From: UBA1563 sp037440065
Lineage (GTDB): Bacteria > Bacteroidota > Ignavibacteria > Ignavibacteriales > Ignavibacteriaceae
Assembly (NCBI GenBank): GCA_037440065.1
Contig: JBBIUV010000015.1
Location: 1,129,350 to 1,193,349, forward strand
Direction of reading: 5' to 3'
DNA length: 64,000 nt
A program made the position numbers and the translations under genes. This document shows, in pieces, positions 34,423 through 43,937 of the stretch. The notes beneath the pieces were generated by a model. That model saw only the letters and a program-made list of their open reading frames with translations, was not told where the DNA came from and ran no database searches. The first letter of the stretch is position 1. Every line of letters begins with the position of its first letter.

Positions 34423-37038
34423 CTATTTCAGGACAAGTAATTTTTTTGTTGAAAGAAAATTATCTGTTTGCATTGTATAGAAGTAAACGCCGGAAGGCAA
34501 ATTTGCCGCGTCAAACGTAACTTCATAGATTCCTTCGGTCTTTTCTTCTTCCACTAAAGTTTTAACTTCCTTTCCCAACACATCGAATATCTTTAGTGAA
34601 ACAAAACTTTTTTGTGGAATAGAAAATTTAATTATCGTTGCAGGATTAAATGGATTCGGATAATTTTGTTCTAAAGAAAATTGTGTTGGAGTTATCGAGG
34701 AGTTTCCTTCAACGTCGATACTTGTTAAAATATCGTTTAAGTTTATTTCAAATGCAGAACGTCCGTGTGTAGCTGCGCGAAGTAATCTTTTTGTTCCGTT
34801 ATTAAAATAGCTGAAATCCAGAACGGGCACATAAGGCATACCGTTGCCTAATCTGCTCCAACTTGTTCCGCTGTTGGTGGTATAAAAAACACCAAAGTCA
34901 TTCGCAACGTACATGTAAGCTTTATTTACCGGATCAATAAAGAGATCACTGCAGGGAACATCCGGTAAGTTTCCGCTGATATTTGTCCAACTGTTTCCGA
35001 GATCGGTTGAGCGGAAAACTTTTCCGGCGCCAAATCCTGAGCGGACAAAATACATGGTGTTTGCATCTGCCGGATCGGTTACGACTCTTGCGATGTAATT
35101 GTTTGGTGTTGGAATTTTGGCTGTGCGATCTATCCAATTAATTCCACCGTTCGTTGAGACTTTCAACTCAGGAGTTTTTGAATATTCACCCGCTGCAAAA
35201 ATAAAATTGTTGGTATTTACTTTGCTTTGATCGAATGAAACAATTGTTGATGAAGCGGTATTCGGGGAAATATTTGTCCAGGAAGAACCTGAATTTGTCG
35301 ATTTCCAAAAACTGTTTGAAGCCGTGTAAAGAATAGTATGATCGGTGACGTGCATTGCAAAAGGAGTTGTCCATGCTGAAGTTACGTCCCAGGTTGGGGA
35401 AACATCAGACCAGTTATTTACTCCGCCGTCGGTTGATTTGTTCAAACTTCCTTGCTGGGTACTGTAATAAACGATGTTCGGATTTGTGTAATCATAAAAA
35501 CATTCCATTCCGTCCCCCGTACTTACAAAACTCCAGCTCGAACTTCCTTTATTCGTTGTTCTGAAAACACCGTTATCTTGCGCGCCTCCGAGAAGAATAC
35601 TTTCATTTGTAGGATGAGAAGCCAATCGGTAAAACTGAAGGGTTGAGATCAGATTGTTTACCGATGTCCAGGAGGTTCCGCCGTTGGTTGATTTGTAAAT
35701 GCCGCCGTCGCAGCCGACATATACATAATTGCTGTTCGATGGAGTGAAAACAATTTTATGATAATCAACATGCATTGGACTGTCCCATGCGGTTGTTCCG
35801 CTGTTGGGTCCGTTAACGTTTCTAACCACATTTATCGTTGATCCGTTTGTAGTTTTGTGCAGTTCCATATTTCCAAAGAGAACATAATTTGCATCGGTCG
35901 GTTTAACCGCCAAAGTTAAATCATACCAGCCTTGGTCATCCCAGGTAGAACCGTCATAACTTCCGCCAAGATTTTTCGAAGATGAGATTTGCGTCCAGGT
36001 TGCGCCGTTATCAGTTGATTTATACGCTTTAGAAATTAAATCGGCTTGATCGGTATAGATGAAAGAATATAAAGTTGAAGGTGTTGAAACAGCTAATGCA
36101 ATCTGTATTCGAATAATCGAAGACGTTGTTGGTAATCCTGCATTGGTTTGCGTCCAATTAACTCCTCCGTTTGTAGATGCGTAAACTCCTGCCGTCGTAA
36201 AACCTCCTCCGCAAGAAAAATAAACTCTGTTCGGGTCAGTTGGATGGAAAACAATATCGTTTGGATCTTGTAATGATTTCACTTTTGTCCATGTAGCTCC
36301 GGCATCCGTACTTCTCCAGATTCCTTCATTTGCCATATTGCCTTTGAACCAATTTCCACTTGCCAAGGCGACGAGAATGATATTGGAATTGCTTGGACTG
36401 ACGGCGATTGCCGCAACGTGTGTAGAGTTTCCAATTCCTTGGTTTATTTTTGTCCAGGTGCTTCCGCCATTTGTTGTTTTATAAATTCCGTCGCCGGAGT
36501 ATGTATTCATATCCCAACCGGCAAGGAGTTCTCCGGTTCCGGCGTAAACGGTTTCGGGATTTTGCGGATCAATAGCGATTGAACCGAAGGTTAAAAGTTC
36601 AAATTGAGAAGATAAATCCTGCCAGGTGGTTCCTCCGTTAGTAGTTTTCCAAATTCCTCCCCCAGCAGCGCCGATATAAACGATGTTTGGGTCATTGGGA
36701 TGAACTGCGAGCCCGCGAATTCTTCCGCTAACATTTCCCCAAATAAAAGGCCAACCCGACGTGATTGATCTTGGACCGATTGCTGTCCAGGATATAGCTG
36801 CAGATGATTTAGAAAGAGATTTTTTATCCAAAGCAATTTGTTTTTCTTTCTCAGTTACATATTTGGCAAGGGGGATTGTATCCAAAGGATAAGCCCGTTG
36901 GCGGTAAAACCATTCCAACCTTTTAAATGATTTTCTCTCTTTAACTTTTGAGGGAACTTGATCCCAAATAGAAGCATATTGAGCAAAGGATTGCATTGTG
37001 AAGAAGAAGAATACGAAGAGGAAGATGGATTTTTTCAT
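34423..37038 (-). CDS. Large BNR/VPS10-like beta-propeller protein with T9SS sorting domain
   Basis: 871 residues with a signal peptide (MKKSIFLFVFFFFTMQSFAQ). About a dozen Asp-box motifs (TTNGGTTW, STDAGATW, STNGGTSW, STDLGNSW and similar) form two sortilin-like propellers. The final ~85 residues are a sorting domain (NYPNPFNPATI). The domain NVSGRIRGLAVHPNDPNIVYIGAAGGG is typical of secreted 'glycosyl hydrolase BNR' proteins of this lineage. Probably surface-exposed and glycan- or protein-binding; no enzymatic activity can be assigned. Confidence 0.87.
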   Translation of the reverse strand: MKKSIFLFVFFFFTMQSFAQYASIWDQVPSKVKERKSFKRLEWFYRQRAYPLDTIPLAKYVTEKEKQIALDKKSLSKSSAAISWTAIGPRSITSGWPFIWGNVSGRIRGLAVHPNDPNIVYIGAAGGGIWKTTNGGTTWQDLSSQFELLTFGSIAIDPQNPETVYAGTGELLAGWDMNTYSGDGIYKTTNGGSTWTKINQGIGNSTHVAAIAVSPSNSNIILVALASGNWFKGNMANEGIWRSTDAGATWTKVKSLQDPNDIVFHPTDPNRVYFSCGGGFTTAGVYASTNGGVNWTQTNAGLPTTSSIIRIQIALAVSTPSTLYSFIYTDQADLISKAYKSTDNGATWTQISSSKNLGGSYDGSTWDDQGWYDLTLAVKPTDANYVLFGNMELHKTTNGSTINVVRNVNGPNSGTTAWDSPMHVDYHKIVFTPSNSNYVYVGCDGGIYKSTNGGTSWTSVNNLISTLQFYRLASHPTNESILLGGAQDNGVFRTTNKGSSSWSFVSTGDGMECFYDYTNPNIVYYSTQQGSLNKSTDGGVNNWSDVSPTWDVTSAWTTPFAMHVTDHTILYTASNSFWKSTNSGSSWTNISPNTASSTIVSFDQSKVNTNNFIFAAGEYSKTPELKVSTNGGINWIDRTAKIPTPNNYIARVVTDPADANTMYFVRSGFGAGKVFRSTDLGNSWTNISGNLPDVPCSDLFIDPVNKAYMYVANDFGVFYTTNSGTSWSRLGNGMPYVPVLDFSYFNNGTKRLLRAATHGRSAFEINLNDILTSIDVEGNSSITPTQFSLEQNYPNPFNPATIIKFSIPQKSFVSLKIFDVLGKEVKTLVEEEKTEGIYEVTFDAANLPSGVYFYTMQTDNFLSTKKLLVLK

Positions 37039-37241
37039 GATTGAACCGTTGAAGTAAAAAAAATATCAATTTCAAAATGAAATTAAGAAAATCTTAACTG
37101 AAAAAGGATGGAATAATTGAAATGATGAAAGAGAATTGCGCCAAATCATCTGTATGATTTAACTGACAAAAAGAAAGCAAAGTTAAACGATGAGTTCAAC
37201 TTTGCTTCCAATAGCAAAAAATATATTTACGAACCTTTGGT

Positions 37242-38270
37242 TTACTCGATCCAATCTGCAATAAAAATATTTGTATCACCTTCTTTTTTACTGAACCGGT
37301 TCGATGCAAAAATCAAATGTTTTCCGTCTCGGGTAAACATTGGAAATCCGTCAAATGATTCATAAAATGTTATTTGCTCTAAATTAGTACCATCTGCATT
37401 AATCATGAACAAATTGAAATCCCTTCCGGTTTTGCTTCCGGTATTAGAAGAAAAAATTATTTTTTTTGCATCCGGAGTAAAGAAAGGAGCAAAGCTCGCT
37501 TTCTCTAAATGCGTTACTTGCTGCATATTTTTTCCGTCTGCATCCATAGTAAAAATTTCCAAGGCAGTCGGACGGACATAACCGTTTTTGACAAGATCGT
37601 TATAATCAACCAAATCTTTTTCGGTCTTTGGGCGGCTCGCACGAAATACAATTTTCTTTCCGTCTTGTGAAAAGAAAGCGCCGCCGTCGTAACCTTTTTC
37701 GTCTGTTAATCTCATTTGATTCGAGCCATCAAGATCCATTAAATATAGTTCCGGATCGCCGTCACGTGTTGAAGTGAAAATAACTTTATCACCTTTGGGA
37801 GAAACTGTAGCTTCTGCGTCATAACCTTCAGCAGAAGTTAATCTTTTTACATTAGATCCATCAGCGTTTGCAGAAAAAATATCGAACGATTCATATAATT
37901 TCCAAACATATCCCTTCGATCTATCCGGCAGCGGCGGGCAATTTTCATCTGCCAGATGGGTAGAAGCATAGATAATTGTTGAGTCACCGGGAAGGTAATA
38001 GGAACAAGTGGTTCTTCCTTTTCCTGTTGAGACAAGTTTTTTCCCGCTTCCGTCTAAATTCATTGTAAAAATCTGATCACATTTCATCTCACCGTGTGTA
38101 GATTGATAAATCAATTTTTTTTCATCGAAGGAGAGGTAGGCTTCGGCGTTTTCTCCATCGGGAGTAATCATACGAATGTTTTTTAAATGTTTTTCTTCGG
38201 GAAAACGAAGTGAGTCGGTAGTCTGCCCAAACGTTATTCCTGCAAGGAACAGAAAAAGAAAGAATTTCAT
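37242..38270 (-). CDS. Exported TolB-like WD40/PD40 propeller protein
   Basis: 342 residues with a signal peptide (MKFFLFLFLAGITFG). Six PD40-type blades are seen, each with a 'DG-KK-IF-S-R-G--ELYLMDLDGSN' pattern (for example VIFTSTRDGDPELYLMDLDG). It resembles the TolB C-terminal propeller but has no TolB N-terminal domain. Probably periplasmic, binding a partner protein. It is a separate transcription unit, 203 nt downstream of the propeller gene's start. Confidence 0.82.
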   Translation of the reverse strand: MKFFLFLFLAGITFGQTTDSLRFPEEKHLKNIRMITPDGENAEAYLSFDEKKLIYQSTHGEMKCDQIFTMNLDGSGKKLVSTGKGRTTCSYYLPGDSTIIYASTHLADENCPPLPDRSKGYVWKLYESFDIFSANADGSNVKRLTSAEGYDAEATVSPKGDKVIFTSTRDGDPELYLMDLDGSNQMRLTDEKGYDGGAFFSQDGKKIVFRASRPKTEKDLVDYNDLVKNGYVRPTALEIFTMDADGKNMQQVTHLEKASFAPFFTPDAKKIIFSSNTGSKTGRDFNLFMINADGTNLEQITFYESFDGFPMFTRDGKHLIFASNRFSKKEGDTNIFIADWIE

Positions 38271-38336
38271 AAAGCTCCAAATTGGTTTTAAAGTTTCTTT
38301 AAAAGATAAGAATTGTTCGTAAGAAATCAGAAAAAT

Positions 38337-39071
38337 TTAATCGGGAATATGTACCAGTACATATTCGTTTGCTGATTTTCCGATTGTTTCTGCTTCCTCC
38401 ATTGTCATATGCATATCATCGGGGGTTGTATCTTTGTGTCCTGATTCAATTACAGCCAGATCAGCATTTTTCGCAGCATTTGCCAGAGAATCGCAATAAG
38501 CTGTATCTCCTCCGTAGCAAATAACTTTTCCTTCAAAACCGAAATTGAAACCCAATGCCGGGACAATTCTTTTCTTTTTGGTGTTAGCAATATATTCCTT
38601 GTGAAGAACGGGGAAAGGTTTTACTGAAACATTTTTAACAGAAAATTTCTTTTCTTCACTAATTTTTTTCAACTCTATCTTGTAAGGAAGATTTGCGGAA
38701 TAAACTTTTGTGAATGCATGGTAAATACTTTCGATCTCCACACATCCAGCTGGATAATAAATTTTAAGGGGGGAAGTCTTATTCATTACTCTCAGATAGG
38801 TTAGTAAAGACCAAACTCCACCAAGATGATCATGATGCCCGTGAGATACAAAAATGTGAGAAATGTTTTTCAGACTTTCTACTCCAAGTTCTTTGCTAAG
38901 ATCGCGGAGAATTCCGTCTCCCGGATCAACAATAAATTGATTTTTCCCGGCTGTAAGTAAGATACCGGTAGCGATGTTCGGAATTGAACAGAAGATCTTA
39001 ATTGAAAAATTATTCTTCTTCCAAACGATTGGAAATTTTTGAATTGATTTGTTTAATTTCTTTTTCATCAC
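38337..39071 (-). CDS. MBL-fold metallo-hydrolase
   Basis: 244 residues. The metal site HxHxDH is H77-G-H79-H80-D81-H82 (SHGHHDHLGG), and further ligands are likely the His in VLHKEYIAN and the Asp in YGGDTAYCDS. The RNase Z/AHL-lactonase-like arrangement is clear. The protein ends shortly after VLVHIPD; the usual C-terminal His motif may be represented by that His, so the end looks slightly truncated. It is the last gene of the iron operon, 6 nt after feoB, but its substrate is unknown. Confidence 0.82.
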   Translation of the reverse strand: MMKKKLNKSIQKFPIVWKKNNFSIKIFCSIPNIATGILLTAGKNQFIVDPGDGILRDLSKELGVESLKNISHIFVSHGHHDHLGGVWSLLTYLRVMNKTSPLKIYYPAGCVEIESIYHAFTKVYSANLPYKIELKKISEEKKFSVKNVSVKPFPVLHKEYIANTKKKRIVPALGFNFGFEGKVICYGGDTAYCDSLANAAKNADLAVIESGHKDTTPDDMHMTMEEAETIGKSANEYVLVHIPD

Positions 39072-39077
39072 ACTACT

Positions 39078-41120
39078 TTAGATAATTATTTGTGCAACTA
39101 TTCCACCAATCACAAAAGCAAAAATCCATGCGCTGAACCAGATGATCAATCCTTCTTTCATTCCGCGTTCTTTAATCATAATGATAAAAGCCGCAATGCA
39201 AGGAACAAAAAGAGTGATGGTTATTAACGCTACAGTTATTTGCATAGGAGCTAAATTTAAACCGAATAATCCTGCGGCTCCAAAATCTCTTCTCACCACC
39301 CCCATTACAAATGCTGTTGCTGCTTCCTTCGGTAGTTTAAGCCAATGTGTAGTAACCGGAGCCAAAATGTCCTGAAACACGACTAACATTCCGGTAATAT
39401 CTAAAATTCCTACAGCTAAAGCGCCTACAAAAAACCAAACCGATGCTTCCTTCATAAAACCATAAGTACGAAAGAAAGTTTTTTTGAATGCATTATCTAA
39501 TCTCGGCAGGCGCATTATCGGCAGATCAATCAAAAGGGGAGTCGATTGTCCCGGTAGAAATTTATTCAGCGTGGTAGAAATAATGACAAGTGTTGAAAAA
39601 ATGACTGTAATATAAATTATCAGAGGCAGTACTCCCGCTCCGCTTAACAATACAGCAATTACTGCAAGCTGCGCAGAACAGGGAATAACATATTGTAAAA
39701 TTGCAGTAGCAATAGTTTTTTCCCTTTCGCTTCCGAGCAAGCGTGTAGTAATCGTCGCCATGGTTACGCAACCGAATCCAAGCATTATTGGAATTACGGC
39801 TCTTCCATTCAATCCGATTTTATTCATCATCCGGTCAAGCATAGTAGCAAGTCTCGGAAGATAACCGCTGTCTTCAAGTAGCGCCATCGCAAAATAAAAT
39901 GCGGCAACAAGTGGAAGAAGAAGAAATAGAAGATAAGTGATAGTCATGCTGATTATTCCGAATTCACCAAAAAGGAGTTTTACAAATGGATTGGAAAATT
40001 TGAAATCTACCACTGCATTATCATCGCGTGAAATATGTTTAAAATCTTCAACCTTTTTCATATCCTCTTTTAAATTTTCTTTAAAGGAATATACTCTAAC
40101 TTTTTTTGCCGAATCGGGTTCATCTTTTAGAGTGACTGAAATTTCAGAGGGAGTATAATTCGCTACATACGATTTCAAATGATATTCAAAATATTTTTTA
40201 CCGATTGTTTTTTCAGTGAAGTTAACTACTCGCTGCGAAACAAAATCGCCAATAAAAAAATAAAGGATTGTAAGCATGAGAAGTAAAATTGGAAGTCCGG
40301 TAAAAGGGTTCAGCGAATACTTTCCCAATGCGTTAAAAAATAATCCTTTGGACGAATCCTCCCTTTCAACAGATGAAACAATTTCGTTTACACGGTTTCT
40401 CCGTTCAATATAAATATATTCACGATCATCACCGGAGCCGCATGGGACGTCATGTTTTGCAGCTACATACTCGTCACCTTCAGTAATTAATAAGGCTTCC
40501 GCCTGTGAACCGACACGATTCAATGTTTCATGCAGCACATGATGCAAACCGTCCGGTTGAATACCGACTTTAACAAATTCAATCGCTTCATCAAGTTTGT
40601 TAAATCCGATTTTCTTTACTGCAGAAGTTTCATAAACCGGAACGCCAAGTAATTTTGAAAGTTTGGTTGCATCAATCTTAATTTTTCTTTTCTTTAGTTC
40701 ATCGCTAAAGTTCAGAAAGACACACATTTTCTTTCCCATGTCAATCAGCTGAAGAGTGAGAAAGAGATCACGCTCTAGATGGAGAGAATTAACGACATTA
40801 ATGATTATATCGCCGTTAAGGATAATATCGCGGGCTACTTTTTCTTCGTCGTTAAAGGATGAAACCCCATATACCCCGGGGGTATCGTAAACTTCAGAAT
40901 TTTTATAGAATCCTTTTGTAATTGAAACAGTTGTTCCTGGAAAATTTGAGACATCGACATAAGTTCCGCTGAGAAAATTAAAAAAAAGAGATTTGCCAAC
41001 ATTCGGATTCCCAACGAGAACGATTTTTGGGATCGACGATTGCATCCCATCGTTTATTCCATTTTCTATATGAAGATGAGGCTCTTTATGTTCAATGAGG
41101 TTCTTCAAATCACTACTCAT
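39078..41120 (-). CDS. feoB: Ferrous iron transport protein B
   Basis: 680-residue Fe(II) transporter of the inner membrane. The N-terminal G domain has GNPNVGKS (37-44, G1), PGTT (61-64, G2), DTPG (79-82, G3) and NFSD as NxxD (G4). The membrane part contains two Gate-like regions, with GFGCVTMATITTR and PCSAQLAVI, and about eight helices. Start ATG overlaps the feoA stop by 4 nt. GTP hydrolysis drives or regulates Fe(II) uptake under low oxygen. Complete by length. Confidence 0.96.
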   Translation of the reverse strand: MSSDLKNLIEHKEPHLHIENGINDGMQSSIPKIVLVGNPNVGKSLFFNFLSGTYVDVSNFPGTTVSITKGFYKNSEVYDTPGVYGVSSFNDEEKVARDIILNGDIIINVVNSLHLERDLFLTLQLIDMGKKMCVFLNFSDELKKRKIKIDATKLSKLLGVPVYETSAVKKIGFNKLDEAIEFVKVGIQPDGLHHVLHETLNRVGSQAEALLITEGDEYVAAKHDVPCGSGDDREYIYIERRNRVNEIVSSVEREDSSKGLFFNALGKYSLNPFTGLPILLLMLTILYFFIGDFVSQRVVNFTEKTIGKKYFEYHLKSYVANYTPSEISVTLKDEPDSAKKVRVYSFKENLKEDMKKVEDFKHISRDDNAVVDFKFSNPFVKLLFGEFGIISMTITYLLFLLLPLVAAFYFAMALLEDSGYLPRLATMLDRMMNKIGLNGRAVIPIMLGFGCVTMATITTRLLGSEREKTIATAILQYVIPCSAQLAVIAVLLSGAGVLPLIIYITVIFSTLVIISTTLNKFLPGQSTPLLIDLPIMRLPRLDNAFKKTFFRTYGFMKEASVWFFVGALAVGILDITGMLVVFQDILAPVTTHWLKLPKEAATAFVMGVVRRDFGAAGLFGLNLAPMQITVALITITLFVPCIAAFIIMIKERGMKEGLIIWFSAWIFAFVIGGIVAQIII

Positions 41121-41350
41121 TTAATTTTTGTTCTTACTGAAATTAATTTAGCTAGTTCAAATCCGATAGCAATTTCCTGTCGATTTTTTTGAACGATAAT
41201 AGTTCCGCCGGGCAGCCGTTCCAAACAAAAAATAGTATCTCCTTCGGATAAACCCAGTCGGATGAGCTGTACTTTTATAACACCGGAAGGAAGCTTTTCG
41301 ATAGTAAAGTATGTCCCTTTTTTAATTTTGTCTAACGTTTTACTTGTCAT
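41117..41350 (-). CDS. feoA: Ferrous iron transport protein A (SH3-like)
   Basis: 77 residues from ATG at 41350 (MTSKTLDKIKKGTYF). The longer in-frame start at 41389 would lie inside fur. The SH3-like beta-barrel pattern LIRLGLSEGDTIFCLERLPGGT is characteristic. FeoA binds FeoB and stimulates its activity. The gene overlaps the fur stop by 11 nt and feoB by 4 nt, so all three are translationally coupled. Confidence 0.93.
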   Translation of the reverse strand: MTSKTLDKIKKGTYFTIEKLPSGVIKVQLIRLGLSEGDTIFCLERLPGGTIIVQKNRQEIAIGFELAKLISVRTKIK

Positions 41351-41795
41351 GGTAATATTTACATTTCTTTCCCTTTTTACAACGGGCAAAAATATTGAAT
41401 GAATAACTTGAAGGGAGGAAATCTAAATCTTCACAAACTTGTTGCTCAATTTTATCAAGACCTTTTGAAGCAAATTCAACAATTCGTCCGCAGTCGATAC
41501 AGATGAGATGATCATGCATTTGTCTTTTAAAATTACTTTCAAACCGTTTCATGTTGTCGCCGAAGTTTCGGGTTGAGAGGAGCTCACACTGAGCGAGTAA
41601 CTCAAGGGTATTATAGACCGTTGCACGTGAGATGTCGGAATCTTTCTTTTTCATTTCGATGAAGAGTTCATCGGCAGAAAAATGTCCGTTGTACGCCAAA
41701 GCCGCATCGAGAATCTCGAAACGCTCAGGGGTGATCCTGTTACTTCCGTTCTTTAGAAATTCTCTAAAAATTTCGGTTGCATTTTGTGTCGCCAA
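41340..41795 (-). CDS. fur: Fur-family transcriptional regulator
   Basis: 151 residues. The winged-helix N-terminus has RATVYNTLELLA. The C-terminal dimerisation and metal domain has HDHLICIDCG (Cys-x-x-Cys and His ligands) and a late Cys set (CKKGKKCKYYH). It is likely the iron- or peroxide-sensing repressor of the downstream feoA-feoB genes. Upstream the DNA has ATCTA...TAGAT inverted arms (about 41832-41850) that could be an operator, so autoregulation is possible. Fur versus PerR specificity cannot be told. Confidence 0.92.
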   Translation of the reverse strand: MATQNATEIFREFLKNGSNRITPERFEILDAALAYNGHFSADELFIEMKKKDSDISRATVYNTLELLAQCELLSTRNFGDNMKRFESNFKRQMHDHLICIDCGRIVEFASKGLDKIEQQVCEDLDFLPSSYSFNIFARCKKGKKCKYYHDK

Positions 41796-41909
41796 GGTTA
41801 ATTCTCTTATTATTTAGATTCAATCTACATAAAAATAGATGATAATAGAATGAGAAACAAGAGAAATTAGGTAACAACAAAAAATTAGTAATGGAATTTG
41901 AAGTTGTTC

Positions 41910-43937
41910 CTACAAGGTAAGTTCTAATTGAAGATGGAGGTTATTGTCTATGTTTGAAAAAATTTCCGAGTTTCCGCTGCTTAATGTTTTTTCTTTTGGT
42001 TTGGTAGTTTCTGAATATTTGAACGAAAGATTTAATCTATTTACGATTTTCAATTTCACCATAAAATACCACCGAAAACCTTCCCCGTACATCGCCAGAT
42101 TTGACATAACTCCCGGCAGATCATTTTCAAATTCGTATATCGCTGAATTGAAGGAATCGGTTTTGAAAAAAATAATTCTCCCATATAGCGAAACATTTTG
42201 CTGCAATTGATATTTAACATCCTGAAAAAAGAGCCAACCTTTTTCCACCAAAGAAAACGGCTGGAGAGAGTAAGAATTATATTCGATCCGATTTTTCATT
42301 TGTAGATTTGAGTTAATTGAAAAGATTGCTTCTACTCGAAATTGCTGGCGATATCTTTCGGAAAATTCCCTCACCTCGTTGCTTGAAACTAGAACATCCT
42401 TTTTCTCGTTTTTGTAACGAAAAACAGTTTCGACATTTTTACTAAGGTGAGAAGAGATCATAAACAAAAGCTCATTTCCTTTTGATGAAAGGGAAGAAGT
42501 GTTTGTAGCTGCCGGGAAGATAAACTGATCAAAATAAAAACTGATATTTCCGAACGAAGTTTTTAGCAGCATTCCGTTATACAAACCAATCTCGTTTTGT
42601 AAGTCATAAGGATTTTCCGCGAACGCTCTTCCATGAAGTGAATAGTAATTTCTCGGATAACTTCTCAGAGAAAAAATATAACTGAAATCCCTTGAGAAAA
42701 TTTTTTGCAATGAATGAAGCTGTGCAACGGAAATTCCGTTGTACGAAAATTCTCCAGAAACTGAAAAGGAATTCTGTATGTAAGAGTAAGCGAGTGATGC
42801 ATGTGAAAAATATTTCCCGTGTGGTGTATTCAAATCGCTTGACCTTTGAATGGGAAGGGAATAAATTGATGAATAATAAAGTCCACTAATTTTAAGCGAA
42901 TTTGAAAGAGTATAATCAATTCTTCCGCCAAGGAATTGTTCTCTTGCGCTGTTCTTTTTTGCGTATTCAGTCTCAGTGCGGTGGTAACCATCAATTGGGA
43001 CTGAAGTAATCACCTGTTTGAGTGAGTCAATCCCGGCATCAAAATAATTGTTTGAGGCATAAACAGATAAACTGAAGAGAGGCAAATCATACTGTATTGC
43101 AACACCCCGGAAGAAATTATTTTCATCGGTGCTTTTGTAAGAAATAATATTTTTATCACGTTGTCGTGTTACAAAAGCAATGTCAGCCGATTTTGAAGAA
43201 GCGTATGGCGACCAGAGTGCAAGACCATGTCCAAACTCTACAAGGTAATCACCCAAAACTATTGATGAAAAGTTCCCAATCTTTTTTGCGGAAAGTGAGA
43301 ATGAGGTAAAATCATTTAGGCTCTTTTCACCGGCATCCTTTTCTGTGAGAAGAGAGAGTTGATAAGTATTGTTAAGTTCAAAAATTCCACGGTTGTAAAA
43401 TTTAATTTTGTTTCCTTGATATTTATTATCGAGAAATCCTGCTCGCGGTTGGAGATCGCTGATGATGCGGCTCCGATAATTAAATTTTATATTATTTAAG
43501 AAAGACGTAGAGCTTGAAGCTAACGGATACGCACCATCCGATGAAACATTTTCAAATACTGCTTGACCGGCAAAAACAAAGGGAAGGAATTTTCTTACTT
43601 TTTCAGCGTCAAGTTTTTCTACGGAAAAAAGTTCGGAAGAAGAAATGAACAATCCAAATTTCTTTCTGTGTTCGATTATTAAATTTGCTTCGGTTAAATC
43701 AAGAAGGGGAATTTGCAGTAATTCTTCTACACTGCAAGTATTTAAATCGATTGGATTGTTTTCAAGATTTTCGAATTCATCGTAGAGAAAGTTATCATCC
43801 GATTCATCTGTCGATTCTTCAAGTATATTCTCCAATGACTCCTCAATATCCTTAGAGGTTGTATCGCTTTGTGCAAATGTAAAGTTAAAAACAAAGAAAA
43901 ATATCACTATCGGAAGGTAATTTTTTCTCATTCTCAA
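41910..43937 (-). CDS. Helix-hairpin-helix, outer-membrane barrel protein
   Basis: 675 residues. A signal peptide is followed by an acidic stretch and a helix-hairpin-helix (ComEA-like) region (~56-120, IDLNTCSVEELLQIPLLDLTEA). The remaining ~530 residues are beta-rich with aromatic-ended strands, compatible with an outer-membrane barrel. The start overlaps the stop of the PorV/PorQ-like gene (ATGA), so both are produced together. DNA uptake is not implied by the HhH alone. Function unknown. Confidence 0.75.
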   Translation of the reverse strand: MRMRKNYLPIVIFFFVFNFTFAQSDTTSKDIEESLENILEESTDESDDNFLYDEFENLENNPIDLNTCSVEELLQIPLLDLTEANLIIEHRKKFGLFISSSELFSVEKLDAEKVRKFLPFVFAGQAVFENVSSDGAYPLASSSTSFLNNIKFNYRSRIISDLQPRAGFLDNKYQGNKIKFYNRGIFELNNTYQLSLLTEKDAGEKSLNDFTSFSLSAKKIGNFSSIVLGDYLVEFGHGLALWSPYASSKSADIAFVTRQRDKNIISYKSTDENNFFRGVAIQYDLPLFSLSVYASNNYFDAGIDSLKQVITSVPIDGYHRTETEYAKKNSAREQFLGGRIDYTLSNSLKISGLYYSSIYSLPIQRSSDLNTPHGKYFSHASLAYSYIQNSFSVSGEFSYNGISVAQLHSLQKIFSRDFSYIFSLRSYPRNYYSLHGRAFAENPYDLQNEIGLYNGMLLKTSFGNISFYFDQFIFPAATNTSSLSSKGNELLFMISSHLSKNVETVFRYKNEKKDVLVSSNEVREFSERYRQQFRVEAIFSINSNLQMKNRIEYNSYSLQPFSLVEKGWLFFQDVKYQLQQNVSLYGRIIFFKTDSFNSAIYEFENDLPGVMSNLAMYGEGFRWYFMVKLKIVNRLNLSFKYSETTKPKEKTLSSGNSEIFSNIDNNLHLQLELTL

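Noticed and set aside
41351..41389. Extended FeoA start inside fur
   Set aside because: The added residues do not match FeoA and the ATG at 41350 gives the normal length.
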